A stretch of 64,000 nt of DNA from Brevibacterium marinum (GTDB lineage: Bacteria; Actinomycetota; Actinomycetes; Actinomycetales; Brevibacteriaceae), in assembly GCF_011927955.1 (NCBI RefSeq), contig NZ_JAATJN010000001.1:1798001-1862000 (forward strand). Reading direction: 5' to 3'. Of the stretch, positions 44,349 through 52,681 are shown in pieces. A program made the translations under genes and the position numbers. The notes under the pieces were generated by a model, which was not told the DNA's origin, searched no databases, and worked only from the letters and a program-made list of their open reading frames with translations. Position 1 is the first letter of the stretch, and each line of letters begins with the position of its first letter.

Positions 44349-45440
44349 CTGTTCCGTCTGGCTCTGACCCCCAAATGGTTGGGGTCCCTGCTGCTCGTGC
44401 TCGTCCTGGTCACCTGCTTCGTCGGGCTCTCGGCCTGGCAGGTCGACCGTGCCCAGCACAAGAACGACGCCGTCGAATCGGCCGATGTCGAAGAGGTGGA
44501 GCCCTTCAACGAGGTCATGGAAGCCCAGGCACCCATGCCGGGCATACTCGCCGACCAGCGGGTGAGCCTCTCGGGCCACTGGCTCCCGGACGCCCAGGTC
44601 GTCGTCCCCGGACGAGTCCTCGATGGCGACAAGGGCTTCTGGGTCGTGACGATGTTCGCTCCGGACGACGCTCGCCTCGGCGCTCCGGCCGGCGCCGACG
44701 CCGATGACAAGACCATCGCGATCCCGGTACTGCGCGGCTTCACCACGGACGAAGCGACCGCCATGAACTCCCGCGCCGCCGAGGGGCCGGTTGAGATGAC
44801 GGCGCAGATCGGTCCCGTAGAGGGCCCGAAGCCCGGCAACTCGCTGCCCGATGGCCAGGTGCGCACCGTCTCGACCTCACAGCTGATCAACCTGTTCCCC
44901 GATCTGCTCACCTACTCCGGATTCCTCATTCCCGAATCGGCGACGGGAGCCGCCTCCTCCATCGCCACCGACGGGCTGGACTACGTGCCGCCGACGATGA
45001 CGCGGGAGGAGGGCGGATTCGACCTGCAGTCGGCCGGGTACGCGATCGAATGGCTGATCTTCGCCTTCATGGCCCTGTACATGTGGTGGCAGCTGCTGCG
45101 AGACGACTTCATGCGCCGCAGACTCGGAGATGACTCCGATTCTCAGGATCCTGCAAACCCCGTCGAGTATGTTGTCGTCAAGTCGGCGGGCCAGTCCTCG
45201 ATCGATCCCGAGGTGATGTCGGGACTGACCGGACTGCCCGCTCACAGACACGGAGCGAAGAAGCCGCGCGCCCGCCGTGGCAGACTCGGCAAGGCCACCA
45301 CCGACGCCGAGCCTGGCACCGCCGACACCGAGACCGCCACCACCGATGCCGAGCCCGACGCCACCGACGCCGAGCCCGACGCTGTCACAAGCGACGACGG
45401 CACCGATTCGACCAATACCACCCCGACCGGAGGAAACTGA
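44349..45440 (+). CDS. SURF1-family protein, probably from a CTG start
   Basis: A ~363-residue SURF1-like membrane protein, a helper of cytochrome c oxidase assembly. A first helix (LLLVLVLVTCFVGLSAWQVDRA) is followed by VSLSGHWLPDAQVVVPGR, a beta-rich outer domain, SGFLIPESATG, and a second helix near 235 (EWLIFAFMALYMWWQLLR). No ATG, GTG or TTG lies before the RLALTPKWLG segment where homologues start (M-[FY]-R-...); CTG 44349, with GGTGG just upstream, fits best. An alternative is TTG 44379, which would cut into the family's N-terminus. The C-terminal ~65 residues are a repeat-rich acidic tail. Confidence 0.8.
   Translation: MFRLALTPKWLGSLLLVLVLVTCFVGLSAWQVDRAQHKNDAVESADVEEVEPFNEVMEAQAPMPGILADQRVSLSGHWLPDAQVVVPGRVLDGDKGFWVVTMFAPDDARLGAPAGADADDKTIAIPVLRGFTTDEATAMNSRAAEGPVEMTAQIGPVEGPKPGNSLPDGQVRTVSTSQLINLFPDLLTYSGFLIPESATGAASSIATDGLDYVPPTMTREEGGFDLQSAGYAIEWLIFAFMALYMWWQLLRDDFMRRRLGDDSDSQDPANPVEYVVVKSAGQSSIDPEVMSGLTGLPAHRHGAKKPRARRGRLGKATTDAEPGTADTETATTDAEPDATDAEPDAVTSDDGTDSTNTTPTGGN
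45295..45384. repeat. In-frame repeats at the SURF1 gene 3' end
   Basis: Degenerate 15-27 bp repeats of GCCACCGACGCCGAGCCCGAC type encode a T-D-A-E-P / T-A-D-T-E acidic tail after the second membrane helix. The flanking domain is unaffected. Confidence 0.65.
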
Positions 45441-45442
45441 GC

Positions 45443-45880
45443 GTGAGCCACGATCCCGAGTCCTTGGACTCCCGCCCCGACTACGACGAAAGCAATGTGT
45501 GGAGCGTCAAGCGCTTCACCTCGGCGCGCAACGCCCTGAAGTTCTACCGTGTGATGGCCATCATCACGGGAACGATGCTGCTCATCCTCACCGCCGAAAT
45601 GATCTACAAGTACCTCATCGCCGCCGACGCCGAAACTGCACTGAACTTCGGCGGGTTCAACCTGGCGGCCGCGATCGCGATCTGCCACGGTTGGTGCTAC
45701 GTGGTCTACCTCATCGGCTGCTTCTGGCTCAATCAGCAGATGCGCTGGACGCTGGGGCGCTACATCGTGCTGGCCCTGGCCGGCGTGGTCCCGGTGATGT
45801 CGTTCATCCTCGAACGCCGGATCCACCGCCAGGTCGAAGCCGAGCTGGACGCGGCCGTCGTGGTCGCACCCAAGAGCTGA
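45443..45880 (+). CDS. DUF3817-domain membrane protein
   Basis: A 145-residue protein with three hydrophobic segments and the DUF3817 pattern: ARNALKFYRVMAIITGTMLL, HGWCYVVYLIGCFWL, then LALAGVVPVMSFILERRI. It lies two bases after the SURF1-like gene and 55 bases before guaA, an arrangement often seen in actinobacteria. The function is unknown; the fixed neighbourhood hints at a membrane or respiratory accessory role. Confidence 0.88.
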   Translation: MSHDPESLDSRPDYDESNVWSVKRFTSARNALKFYRVMAIITGTMLLILTAEMIYKYLIAADAETALNFGGFNLAAAIAICHGWCYVVYLIGCFWLNQQMRWTLGRYIVLALAGVVPVMSFILERRIHRQVEAELDAAVVVAPKS

Positions 45881-45900
45881 GCACCCGCCCTCACCTGAGG

Positions 45901-45929
45901 TTGGGCCCTGAGTGCCCGATGTTTAGAAT
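45901..45929 (+). promoter_or_regulatory. Promoter of a leaderless guaA transcript
   Basis: TTGGGC (45901-45906), 17-bp spacer, TAGAAT (45924-45929). The -10 ends six bases before the guaA ATG and no ribosome-binding site exists, so initiation at the start codon itself is likely. Confidence 0.75.
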
Positions 45930-45935
45930 TGGGTC

Positions 45936-47516
45936 ATGACGCAAACCCAGAGCACACAGGTGCCTCCTGTCCTCGTGGTCGATTTCGGCGCGCAGTACGC
46001 GCAGCTCATCGCCCGACGGATCCGGGAGGCGGGACTGTATTCCGAGATCATCGCCCACGACGCACCGGCCGCGGAGTTCGCGGCCAAGAACCCGCTCGCC
46101 ATCGTGCTCTCGGGCGGGCCCTCGAGCGTCAATGACGAGGCGGCTCCCGGATTCGACACCGCTGTCTTCGATCTCGGCGTACCGACCATGGGCATCTGCT
46201 ACGGGTTCCAGCTCATGGCGACGACGCTCGGCGGACGCGTGGCCAAGACAGACAAGCGCGAATACGGCTCGACCCCTGTCACGATCTCGAGCACCGGATC
46301 GCTCCTGGCCGAGACCCCGAACAGCTACACGGTGTGGATGTCCCACGCAGACTCCGTCGCCGAGGCCCCCGCTGACTTCGACGTGCTCGCCACCACCTCC
46401 GACACTCCGGTCGCGGCCTTCGAATGCGCGGCACGGAGGTTCGCCGGCGTCCAGTGGCACCCCGAGGTCCTCCATTCCGAGTACGGTCAGCAGATCCTCG
46501 AGAACTTCCTCTTCAACGTCGCCGGCCTTACCGCCGACTGGACGAACGCCTCGGTCATCGACGAACAGATCGACCTGATCCGCGAGAGCGTCGGCTCGAA
46601 GAACGTCATCTGCGCCCTGTCCGGAGGCGTCGACTCCTCTGTGGCCGCGGCCCTGGTCCACAAGGCCATCGGCGACCAGCTCACCTGCGTGTTCGTCGAT
46701 CATGGCCTCCTGCGTGAGAATGAACGCGAACAGGTCGAGACGGACTACGTCAATTCGATCGGGGTCCGATTGGTCACCATCGATGCACGTGAGCGCTTCC
46801 TGTCCGAACTCTCCGGCGTCACCGACCCCGAGCTCAAGCGCAAGATCATCGGCCGCGAGTTCATCCGCACCTTCGAGACCGCCGCCACCGACCTCGTGCT
46901 CGAAGCCAAGGATGAGGGCGCCGAGATCGGATTCCTCGTCCAAGGCACCCTCTATCCCGACGTCGTCGAATCCGGTGGGGGATCGGGCACCGCCAACATC
47001 AAGAGTCACCACAATGTGGGCGGACTGCCCGATGACATCACCTTCGAACTCATCGAACCCCTGCGTGCTCTGTTCAAGGACGAGGTCCGCGCCATCGGCC
47101 GCGAACTCGGAGTCCCCGAGGCCATCGTCTCCCGTCAGCCGTTCCCCGGCCCCGGGCTGGGCATCCGCATCATCGGCGAAGTCACGGAGGGCCGTCTGTC
47201 GGTCCTGCGCCGGGCCGACGCCATCGCCCGCGAGGAGCTGACCAAGGCCGGCCTCGACGGTGAGATCTGGCAGTGTCCGGTCGTCTTGTTGGCCGACGTC
47301 CGCTCTGTCGGAGTCCAGGGCGACGGACGAACCTACGGCCACCCGGTCGTGCTGCGCCCGGTCTCGAGCGAAGATGCGATGACCGCCGATTGGACCCGCG
47401 TTCCCTATGACGTGCTCTCCGTGATTTCGAACCGCATCACGAATGAGGTCGATGAGATCAACCGGGTCGTCCTCGACGTCACCTCCAAGCCTCCGGGCAC
47501 CATCGAATGGGAATGA
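45936..47516 (+). CDS. guaA: GMP synthase (glutamine-hydrolysing)
   Basis: A 526-residue two-domain enzyme converting XMP to GMP. Residues 1-200 are the class I glutaminase ([18 protein letters not shown], catalytic Cys in [12 protein letters not shown], His-x-Glu in VQWHPEVLH); the ATP-pyrophosphatase ([18 protein letters not shown], near 225) and C-terminal dimerisation domain follow. Full length. With guaB at 13.2 kb it completes the route from IMP. It appears to be translated from a leaderless mRNA. Confidence 0.97.
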   Translation: MTQTQSTQVPPVLVVDFGAQYAQLIARRIREAGLYSEIIAHDAPAAEFAAKNPLAIVLSGGPSSVNDEAAPGFDTAVFDLGVPTMGICYGFQLMATTLGGRVAKTDKREYGSTPVTISSTGSLLAETPNSYTVWMSHADSVAEAPADFDVLATTSDTPVAAFECAARRFAGVQWHPEVLHSEYGQQILENFLFNVAGLTADWTNASVIDEQIDLIRESVGSKNVICALSGGVDSSVAAALVHKAIGDQLTCVFVDHGLLRENEREQVETDYVNSIGVRLVTIDARERFLSELSGVTDPELKRKIIGREFIRTFETAATDLVLEAKDEGAEIGFLVQGTLYPDVVESGGGSGTANIKSHHNVGGLPDDITFELIEPLRALFKDEVRAIGRELGVPEAIVSRQPFPGPGLGIRIIGEVTEGRLSVLRRADAIAREELTKAGLDGEIWQCPVVLLADVRSVGVQGDGRTYGHPVVLRPVSSEDAMTADWTRVPYDVLSVISNRITNEVDEINRVVLDVTSKPPGTIEWE

Positions 47517-47538
47517 TTCCGGCCCCCGACTACACTTC

Positions 47539-47553
47539 CTGAACAGTGTTCAG
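47539..47553. promoter_or_regulatory. BioQ-like operator in the bioY promoter
   Basis: CTGAACAGTGTTCAG is a perfect dyad (6-3-6), matching the TGAAC-N3-GTT(C/A) type of site described for the TetR regulator BioQ in corynebacteria. It lies in the spacer of a possible promoter (TACACT at 47531, TAGGGT at 47555), so binding would block polymerase. Confidence 0.65.
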
Positions 47554-47608
47554 TTAGGGTGGGTGATGCCCGAGCGCGACTCGGGTGCACCCGACCATCG
47601 GAGAACTC

Positions 47609-48397
47609 ATGTCACACGCGCACACCGGCAGCACCGCCTCGGCGGGGGTCTCCCGGACGAACTCGGCGGGCAGGGCCGGCGACATCGCCCTCATCGCGGT
47701 CTTCGCCGCTCTGCTCGCGGCATTCGCGATCATGCCGCCGATCCCGGTGGGGCCGGCCGGTGTGCCGATCACCCTGCAGACCTTCGCCATCGCCCTCTGC
47801 GGGCTGGTGCTGGGACCGTGGCGCGGCGGCGCGGCCGTCCTCCTCTACGTCGTCCTCGGACTGCTGGGACTTCCGATCTTCTCCGGCATGAGCGGCGGCA
47901 TCGGTGTGCTCGCCGGTCCCAGTGCCGGCTACATCATGTCCTTCACGCTCTACGCACTGGCCACTGGATTCGTCGCTCGCTGGGCGATTCGCCGCTTCCG
48001 CGGTTCGAAGCTGTGGATCGCCCTGTTCGTCGGGGCGCTGGGCTCGAGCCTGCTGCTCAACCATCCGCTGGGCATCCTCGGCATGTCGATCAACGCTCAC
48101 CTCCCGCTTGGTGTGGCCGCCGTCGCCGACCTCGCCTACTGGCCCGGCGACATCGTCAAGAACGTCCTCGCGGTGTCCGTCGCCCTCCTCATCCACCGGG
48201 CATTCCCCGATGTCCTCCGCCGCCGAGGTGTCCCGACGCCGGCACCGCCCGCGCAGTCCACGGGGCCCGGGGCACGGTCCGCGGGCTCCCGGGCGCGGTC
48301 CACGGGTGCCGGGGTACGGTCCGCGGCGGCCGACGGCACCGATTCTGAGGGCCCAGCCGAAGACGCTGCGCCTCCTGAGGACACTGCGGCACAATGA
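47609..48397 (+). CDS. bioY: Biotin ECF transporter substrate-binding component
   Basis: A 262-residue S-component with about six transmembrane helices. ALLAAFAIMPPIPVGPAGVP, LYVVLGLLGLPIFSG and GPSAGYIMSFTLYALATGFV are BioY landmarks, and WPGDIVKNVLAVSVA is the typical late motif. GGAGAA precedes ATG 47609, preferred over an earlier GTG. The C-terminal ~55 residues are a Ser/Gly/Arg and acidic tail built from a 21-bp repeat and absent from most BioY proteins. The stop overlaps bioM (ATGA). Confidence 0.93.
   Translation: MSHAHTGSTASAGVSRTNSAGRAGDIALIAVFAALLAAFAIMPPIPVGPAGVPITLQTFAIALCGLVLGPWRGGAAVLLYVVLGLLGLPIFSGMSGGIGVLAGPSAGYIMSFTLYALATGFVARWAIRRFRGSKLWIALFVGALGSSLLLNHPLGILGMSINAHLPLGVAAVADLAYWPGDIVKNVLAVSVALLIHRAFPDVLRRRGVPTPAPPAQSTGPGARSAGSRARSTGAGVRSAAADGTDSEGPAEDAAPPEDTAAQ
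48260..48322. repeat. In-frame 21-bp minisatellite at the bioY 3' end
   Basis: Three 21-bp units (48260-48280, 48281-48301, 48302-48322), each ending in CGGTCC, encode the 7-residue repeats STGPGAR, SAGSRAR and STGAGVR in the cytoplasmic tail. Confidence 0.75.
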
Positions 48398-49164
48398 TCG
48401 TCGGACGACAGCCGGGCGGGGGTGCCGCGGGAGAGCGGGCGCAGGAGATCAGCTTCTCCGAGGTCTGCGTCGGGGCCCTCGACGACACTCCGACGGGAGA
48501 TGTCTACCGCCCGATACTCACCGATGTGAACCTCACGATGACCGAGTCGATGACCACGATCATCGGCGCCAACGGTTCGGGGAAGTCGACGCTGCTGCAG
48601 CTGTTCAACGGACTGGTCACGGCCGATTCCGGGCGGGTGCTCATCGACGGTCTCGACCCTCTCGAGCAGGGGAAGCAGGTCCGATCGCGTGTGGGATTCG
48701 TCTTCACCGACCCTGCGGCGCAGCTGGTGATGCCGACTCCTCTCGAAGACATCGAACTCTCCCTGCGCAAACGCGTACCCAAGTCCCAGCGCCGTGACAC
48801 CGCCCTGTCCGTGCTCGACGAGCTGGGCATTGCGGATCTGGCCGATCGCAGCGTGTACGAACTCTCCGGCGGACAGCGTCAGCTCGTGGCTCTGGCCGCG
48901 GTGCTGGCCGTCGACCCGCAGATCCTCGTCCTCGACGAACCGACGACGCTGCTCGACCTGCGCAACAAGGAGAAGCTGCGGACGGTCCTCGCCGATCTCG
49001 TCGCCCGTCGCGGTGTGCGCGTGATCTTCTCCACCCACGACCTCGACTTCGCCGGGCTGGCCGACCGGGCCCTCGTCGTCGACTCCGGACGTGTCGTCCA
49101 CGATGCGAATCCCGCCGAGGCGACCCGGGCGTACCGTGAGCTGATCATGAGCGACTCGACATGA
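48394..49164 (+). CDS. bioM: Biotin ECF transporter ATPase
   Basis: A 256-residue ECF-type ATPase. Walker A IIGANGSGKSTLLQLFNGL near residue 55, Q-loop GFVFTDPAAQLVMPT, signature ELSGGQRQLVALAAV, Walker B ILVLDEPTTLLDL and switch His IFSTHDLDF are intact. It drives biotin uptake with BioY and BioN. Overlaps the bioY end by four bases and precedes bioN by 10 bases. Confidence 0.93.
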   Translation: MIVGRQPGGGAAGERAQEISFSEVCVGALDDTPTGDVYRPILTDVNLTMTESMTTIIGANGSGKSTLLQLFNGLVTADSGRVLIDGLDPLEQGKQVRSRVGFVFTDPAAQLVMPTPLEDIELSLRKRVPKSQRRDTALSVLDELGIADLADRSVYELSGGQRQLVALAAVLAVDPQILVLDEPTTLLDLRNKEKLRTVLADLVARRGVRVIFSTHDLDFAGLADRALVVDSGRVVHDANPAEATRAYRELIMSDST

Positions 49165-49174
49165 GCGTTCTCTG

Positions 49175-49813
49175 ATGGGCCGCCGAACACGGACCGGCAT
49201 CCGACCCCGACCGCAGCTGTTCGGCAAGGTCGCCCACACGCCCGGGTGGCTGCACAGGACACCACCGGGTCTCAAGCTCGCCGTCATCGCCCTGATCGGC
49301 ATCGTGGCACTCATCTTCCGCGACCCGGTCATCAATTGGTCGATGTTCGCGGTCCTGATCGTCCTCGGCTTCACCGCCAGACTGCGACTGCACCACTTCC
49401 TCAAGACGTGGATCTACGCCGCGGTGCTCATCCTCATCGTCGTGGCCATGCAGTACTTCTTCGGATCCCTGCGCGCGGGCCTCACCGTCGGCGGTACCGT
49501 CTTCGCCTGTGTGCAGGCCGCGATGCTGCTGACACTGACGACGACCGTGGCGCAGCTGCTCGACACCTTCACCGTCATCGTCTCACCGCTGCGCTTCCTC
49601 GGAGTCGATCCGGACACGATCGCCCTGACCGCGAGCCTTATGGTTCGCGCCATCTCCCACATCTCCGGGTTATTGGGGGAGGCCGATCGCGCCGCCCGAG
49701 CCCGCGGCCTCGATTCGAGCATCAAGGCCAGGGTCGTCCCCGCGATCCTCCGCTCGGTGAAGTATGCCCAGGACACCGGCCGCGCACTCGACGCCCGCGG
49801 AATCGTGGACTGA
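49175..49813 (+). CDS. bioN: Biotin ECF transporter transmembrane coupling protein
   Basis: A 212-residue EcfT-type protein with four to five membrane helices. The two coupling motifs ADRAARARGLDS and DTGRALDARGIVD near the C-terminus (A-R-G type) insert into the ATPase. Shorter than generic EcfT, as usual for BioN. The last gene of bioYMN. Confidence 0.92.
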   Translation: MGRRTRTGIRPRPQLFGKVAHTPGWLHRTPPGLKLAVIALIGIVALIFRDPVINWSMFAVLIVLGFTARLRLHHFLKTWIYAAVLILIVVAMQYFFGSLRAGLTVGGTVFACVQAAMLLTLTTTVAQLLDTFTVIVSPLRFLGVDPDTIALTASLMVRAISHISGLLGEADRAARARGLDSSIKARVVPAILRSVKYAQDTGRALDARGIVD

Positions 49814-49964
49814 GCAGTCTCGGCGGACGGCGGTGACTTCGGTCCGGCCTGAGGTTCGTCCACTGAGCAAATCTAGTCGACCGTTCAGGCAAAGCGTATC
49901 CTCGGCGGTGAAGACGCCGATCACCTGAACCGCCCGCGTCACACAGATCTGCGAAGGAGACACA

Positions 49965-50528
49965 ATGACTGCACACCGCCGTCCCGTCCTGCTCGCCATG
50001 GACTTCCAGAACGGCATCGCCGGGGACGAAGCCTTCACCACGACCGGTGTCCTCGAGCGCGCCCGCGATGCCGTCGCAGCCGCGAGGCAGAAGGACATTC
50101 CCGTCATCTGGGTGCGGGTGGCACTTCGAGAAGGCCAGCCCGAACTCGCAGAGACCGCATCGTTCGCCCAGATCGCGGCGCATGGTGATCTCGATGAGGC
50201 CCATGCCTCGACGAGCATCCACGACATACTCGGACGCCTTGGGGGTGAGCCGATCGTGACGAAGCGTCGCATCAGCGCCTTCACCGGCAGCGACCTCGAA
50301 GTCCTCCTGCGCGGTTACGGGGCCGACACGCTCATCCTGGCCGGCGTCGCCACCAGCGGAGTGGTCCTCTCGACCGTGCGAGAGGCCGCCGATCTCGACT
50401 TCCGTCTGACCGTGCTCTCCGATGCCTGCGCCGACCGTGACGAAGAGGTCCACCGCGTCCTCACGCAGAAGGTGTTCCCCAAACAGGCCACGGTCCTCAC
50501 CGTCGCCGACTGGACCGCTCAGGCCTGA
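49965..50528 (+). CDS. Isochorismatase-fold protein lacking the nucleophilic Cys
   Basis: A 187-residue cysteine-hydrolase-fold protein. The Asp (LLAMDFQNGI) and Lys (IVTKRRISAF) of the triad are present, but the loop that normally carries Cys reads GVATSGVVLSTVREAADLDF, with Val in its place. True isochorismatases also lack this Cys (Gly), so it may hydrolyse a vinyl ether or be non-hydrolytic. GAAGGAG stands before the ATG. No siderophore-type neighbour is adjacent; substrate unknown. Confidence 0.85.
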   Translation: MTAHRRPVLLAMDFQNGIAGDEAFTTTGVLERARDAVAAARQKDIPVIWVRVALREGQPELAETASFAQIAAHGDLDEAHASTSIHDILGRLGGEPIVTKRRISAFTGSDLEVLLRGYGADTLILAGVATSGVVLSTVREAADLDFRLTVLSDACADRDEEVHRVLTQKVFPKQATVLTVADWTAQA

Positions 50529-50530
50529 CC

Positions 50531-50608
50531 GTCGGCGAAAGCCGACCGCAGCCTCGAGAGACGATGCCCGGGCCTCGGCTCTCGACGCTCGGCTCGGCTC
50601 TCGACGCT
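50531..50608. repeat. Hairpin and 16-bp direct repeat between converging genes
   Basis: GTCGGC-GAAA-GCCGAC at 50531-50546 is a perfect stem closed by a GNRA tetraloop; CTCGGCTCTCGACGCT occurs twice, at 50574 and 50593. No T-run follows the stem. The element probably helps end transcription between the converging isochorismatase-fold and glycosyltransferase genes. Confidence 0.5.
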
Positions 50609-50652
50609 GACCGGTGCACACGGCGCTGAACTGTGCGCGGCGGGTGGGTGTT

Positions 50653-51807
50653 TCAGCCGGCCTGGACGGTGAAGCCGCGGCCGAGGACCTGCGGGTGCGG
50701 GTTCTCGATCGCCCGCGAATAGTGGCCGATGAGCTGTGAGCACACGCTCCTCCAGCTGCGGCGCAGCACCTGCTCACGTCCGGCGATTCCGAACGCACGA
50801 CGCTTCGCCTCATCGCCGAGGAGGTCGCTGACGTGTCCGCGCATCGCCGCCAGATCCTTGGGCGTGTAGAGCCACCCGGTGTGGGAAGAGTCGACGAGGT
50901 CGAGCGGACCGCCTCGGGCAGGAGCGATGACGGGCACCTCCGAGGCCATGGCTTCCTGGATCGTCTGGCAGAAGGTTTCGAGCTCACCCGGGGCCACCAT
51001 GACATCGAAGCTCGCCACCGCCTGAGCCAGGGCATCGCCGCCGAGGTACCCGGCGAAGTGCGCGTGGGGCAGGCTCCGTTCGAGCTTGGCCCGCCAGGGA
51101 CCGTCGCCGACGATGACGAGCTGCGCGCCGGGCACCTCGTCCAGGGCGGCGAGGTCCTCCACCTGCTTCTCTGCGGCCAGTCTGCCGACATAACCGATGA
51201 TCTTCTCGCCATTCGGTGCCACCGACCGTTGCCAGGCCTCGGAGCGGTGACTCGGGTCGAAGCGGGAGGAATCGACACCACGGGCCCAGAGATCCACCTC
51301 GGCGACTCCGAGGGCCGAGAGCTGCTCGAGCGTGTAGCTCGACGGGGCCAGGGTCAGGGACGCGTGCTGGTGGATGTTGCGCACATGTGACCACAGCATC
51401 GCCTCGATGCCGTGCATCCCGTAGCGGGCGGCGTAGGCGGGGACCTCGGTCTGATAGATCGCGACCGTCGGCAGGTCGAGGCTCTGCGCGGCGAGGACTC
51501 CGCGCCAGCCGAGAACGAAGGGGCTGGCGAGATGGACGACATCGGGGGCGAAGGTCTCCAACAGCCGTTTGATGCGACTGACCCCGCCGGGGGCGACGCG
51601 AACCCTGCGGTACTTCGGCAAGGCGATCGAGGGAACACGGACGATGCGGGCACCGGCGATCTCCTTGGGGCCGTCCCGTCGAGTGCCCGGGGCGATGATG
51701 AGCACCTCGTCGCCGCGGTCGGCCAGATGGTCGAGGACGCGCAGGAGTGAGTGGGTGACCCCATTCATATTGGGGAGGAAGGACTCTGCAATGATCGCTA
51801 CTCTCAC
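50653..51807 (-). CDS. GT4-family glycosyltransferase (MgtA/PimB-like mannosyltransferase)
   Basis: A 384-residue GT-B enzyme starting at GTG 51807: VRVAIIAESFLPNMNGVTHS matches the very N-terminus of actinobacterial alpha-mannosyltransferases, whereas the open frame upstream looks non-coding. Donor-site motifs are IGYVGRLAAEKQVEDLAAL near 200, GDGPWRAKLE, and APGELETFCQTIQEAMASEV near 290 (the E-x7-E motif). It likely adds mannose from GDP-mannose to a glycolipid or lipoglycan at the inner face of the membrane. It is divergent from a LemA-like gene. Confidence 0.88.
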   Translation of the reverse strand: MRVAIIAESFLPNMNGVTHSLLRVLDHLADRGDEVLIIAPGTRRDGPKEIAGARIVRVPSIALPKYRRVRVAPGGVSRIKRLLETFAPDVVHLASPFVLGWRGVLAAQSLDLPTVAIYQTEVPAYAARYGMHGIEAMLWSHVRNIHQHASLTLAPSSYTLEQLSALGVAEVDLWARGVDSSRFDPSHRSEAWQRSVAPNGEKIIGYVGRLAAEKQVEDLAALDEVPGAQLVIVGDGPWRAKLERSLPHAHFAGYLGGDALAQAVASFDVMVAPGELETFCQTIQEAMASEVPVIAPARGGPLDLVDSSHTGWLYTPKDLAAMRGHVSDLLGDEAKRRAFGIAGREQVLRRSWRSVCSQLIGHYSRAIENPHPQVLGRGFTVQAG

Positions 51808-52048
51808 AGAACTCAGTTCACGCCCTCGGGGTGAAGCACGGGCGACATCGAGGCGACTCTCCGGCGACGAATGGCCGAAATCGCCCGACACCGCCCCGGC
51901 CGCCATGAACTCGCCGACTGCACCCCCGACACCGCCGCGACTGTGGCGACGAAGAGCCGCCCCGTTCGCGACGAGTCTGAACCCTGCGTAAACTTGAGAA
52001 GCGAGAAAACGTGCAGGCGACGGTCGGGCGATTGAGAGGGGAACGCGA

Positions 52049-52681
52049 ATGCTCTGGTTCATTCTCGGGGCGTGCGCGCTCGCTGTTGTCGTCATCCTCG
52101 CCCTCGTCATGACGTTTTTGCGCTTCAATCAGCTGTCGATGGCCCGTTCGCTCTGCGACGAGGCAAAACGTCAGCTGATCATTGCGCTTCGCGCCCGACA
52201 TGCCCTCGTCCCCTCGTACATCGGGACTCTGCAGCAGATCACCACGAGCGATCTCGGCCCCGTCGAACTCGCCCTGGCCTCGGCCGAGCGCGCCCCGTTC
52301 GGCCCTCGCGGCGCGGCGGCCGAGAGCGCGCTGACCCGTGCCGTCGACGATGCGGCTCAGATCCCCAGCTCGGTCGGCGACAGAGCCGTGGCTGGGGACT
52401 CGACGCCGGTGATGCAGACGAGTCCCCGTGAAGAGCTCGACACCACGGTCGAACTCCTGCACGGCCAACTGACCGTGCTGACCGACCGCATCGTGTCGGG
52501 AGCCCGCATCTACAACACGAACGTCGAGCGTTACCACCGGCAGCGGGAGCTCCTTCTGTCCCGGCTGTTTCAGAATGTGTTCAAGGCCCGCGAGCCCTTC
52601 TCCCGGATGGAGGCGCAGAGCCCGTCCGAACCCGCGAACCCGTCCGAACCCCCTAGCCCCTCGGACCCGGCCGGATCATGA
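52049..52681 (+). CDS. LemA-like membrane protein
   Basis: A 210-residue protein with one N-terminal membrane helix (LWFILGACALAVVVILALVM) and a helical domain that follows the LemA pattern: FNQLSMARSLCDEAKRQLI, RHALVPSYIGTLQQIT, and near the end ARIYNTNVERYHRQRELL with LFQNVFKAREPFSRME. The Pro/Ser tail is short and repetitive (PSEPANPSEPPSPSDP). GAGGGGAA precedes the ATG. Its role in bacteria is not defined. The stop overlaps truA (ATGA). Confidence 0.8.
   Translation: MLWFILGACALAVVVILALVMTFLRFNQLSMARSLCDEAKRQLIIALRARHALVPSYIGTLQQITTSDLGPVELALASAERAPFGPRGAAAESALTRAVDDAAQIPSSVGDRAVAGDSTPVMQTSPREELDTTVELLHGQLTVLTDRIVSGARIYNTNVERYHRQRELLLSRLFQNVFKAREPFSRMEAQSPSEPANPSEPPSPSDPAGS

Noticed and set aside
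46423-46717. Second reading frame within guaA suggesting a frameshift
   Set aside because: The guaA frame is continuous and all motifs are in register; the other frame is a normal GC-rich shadow.
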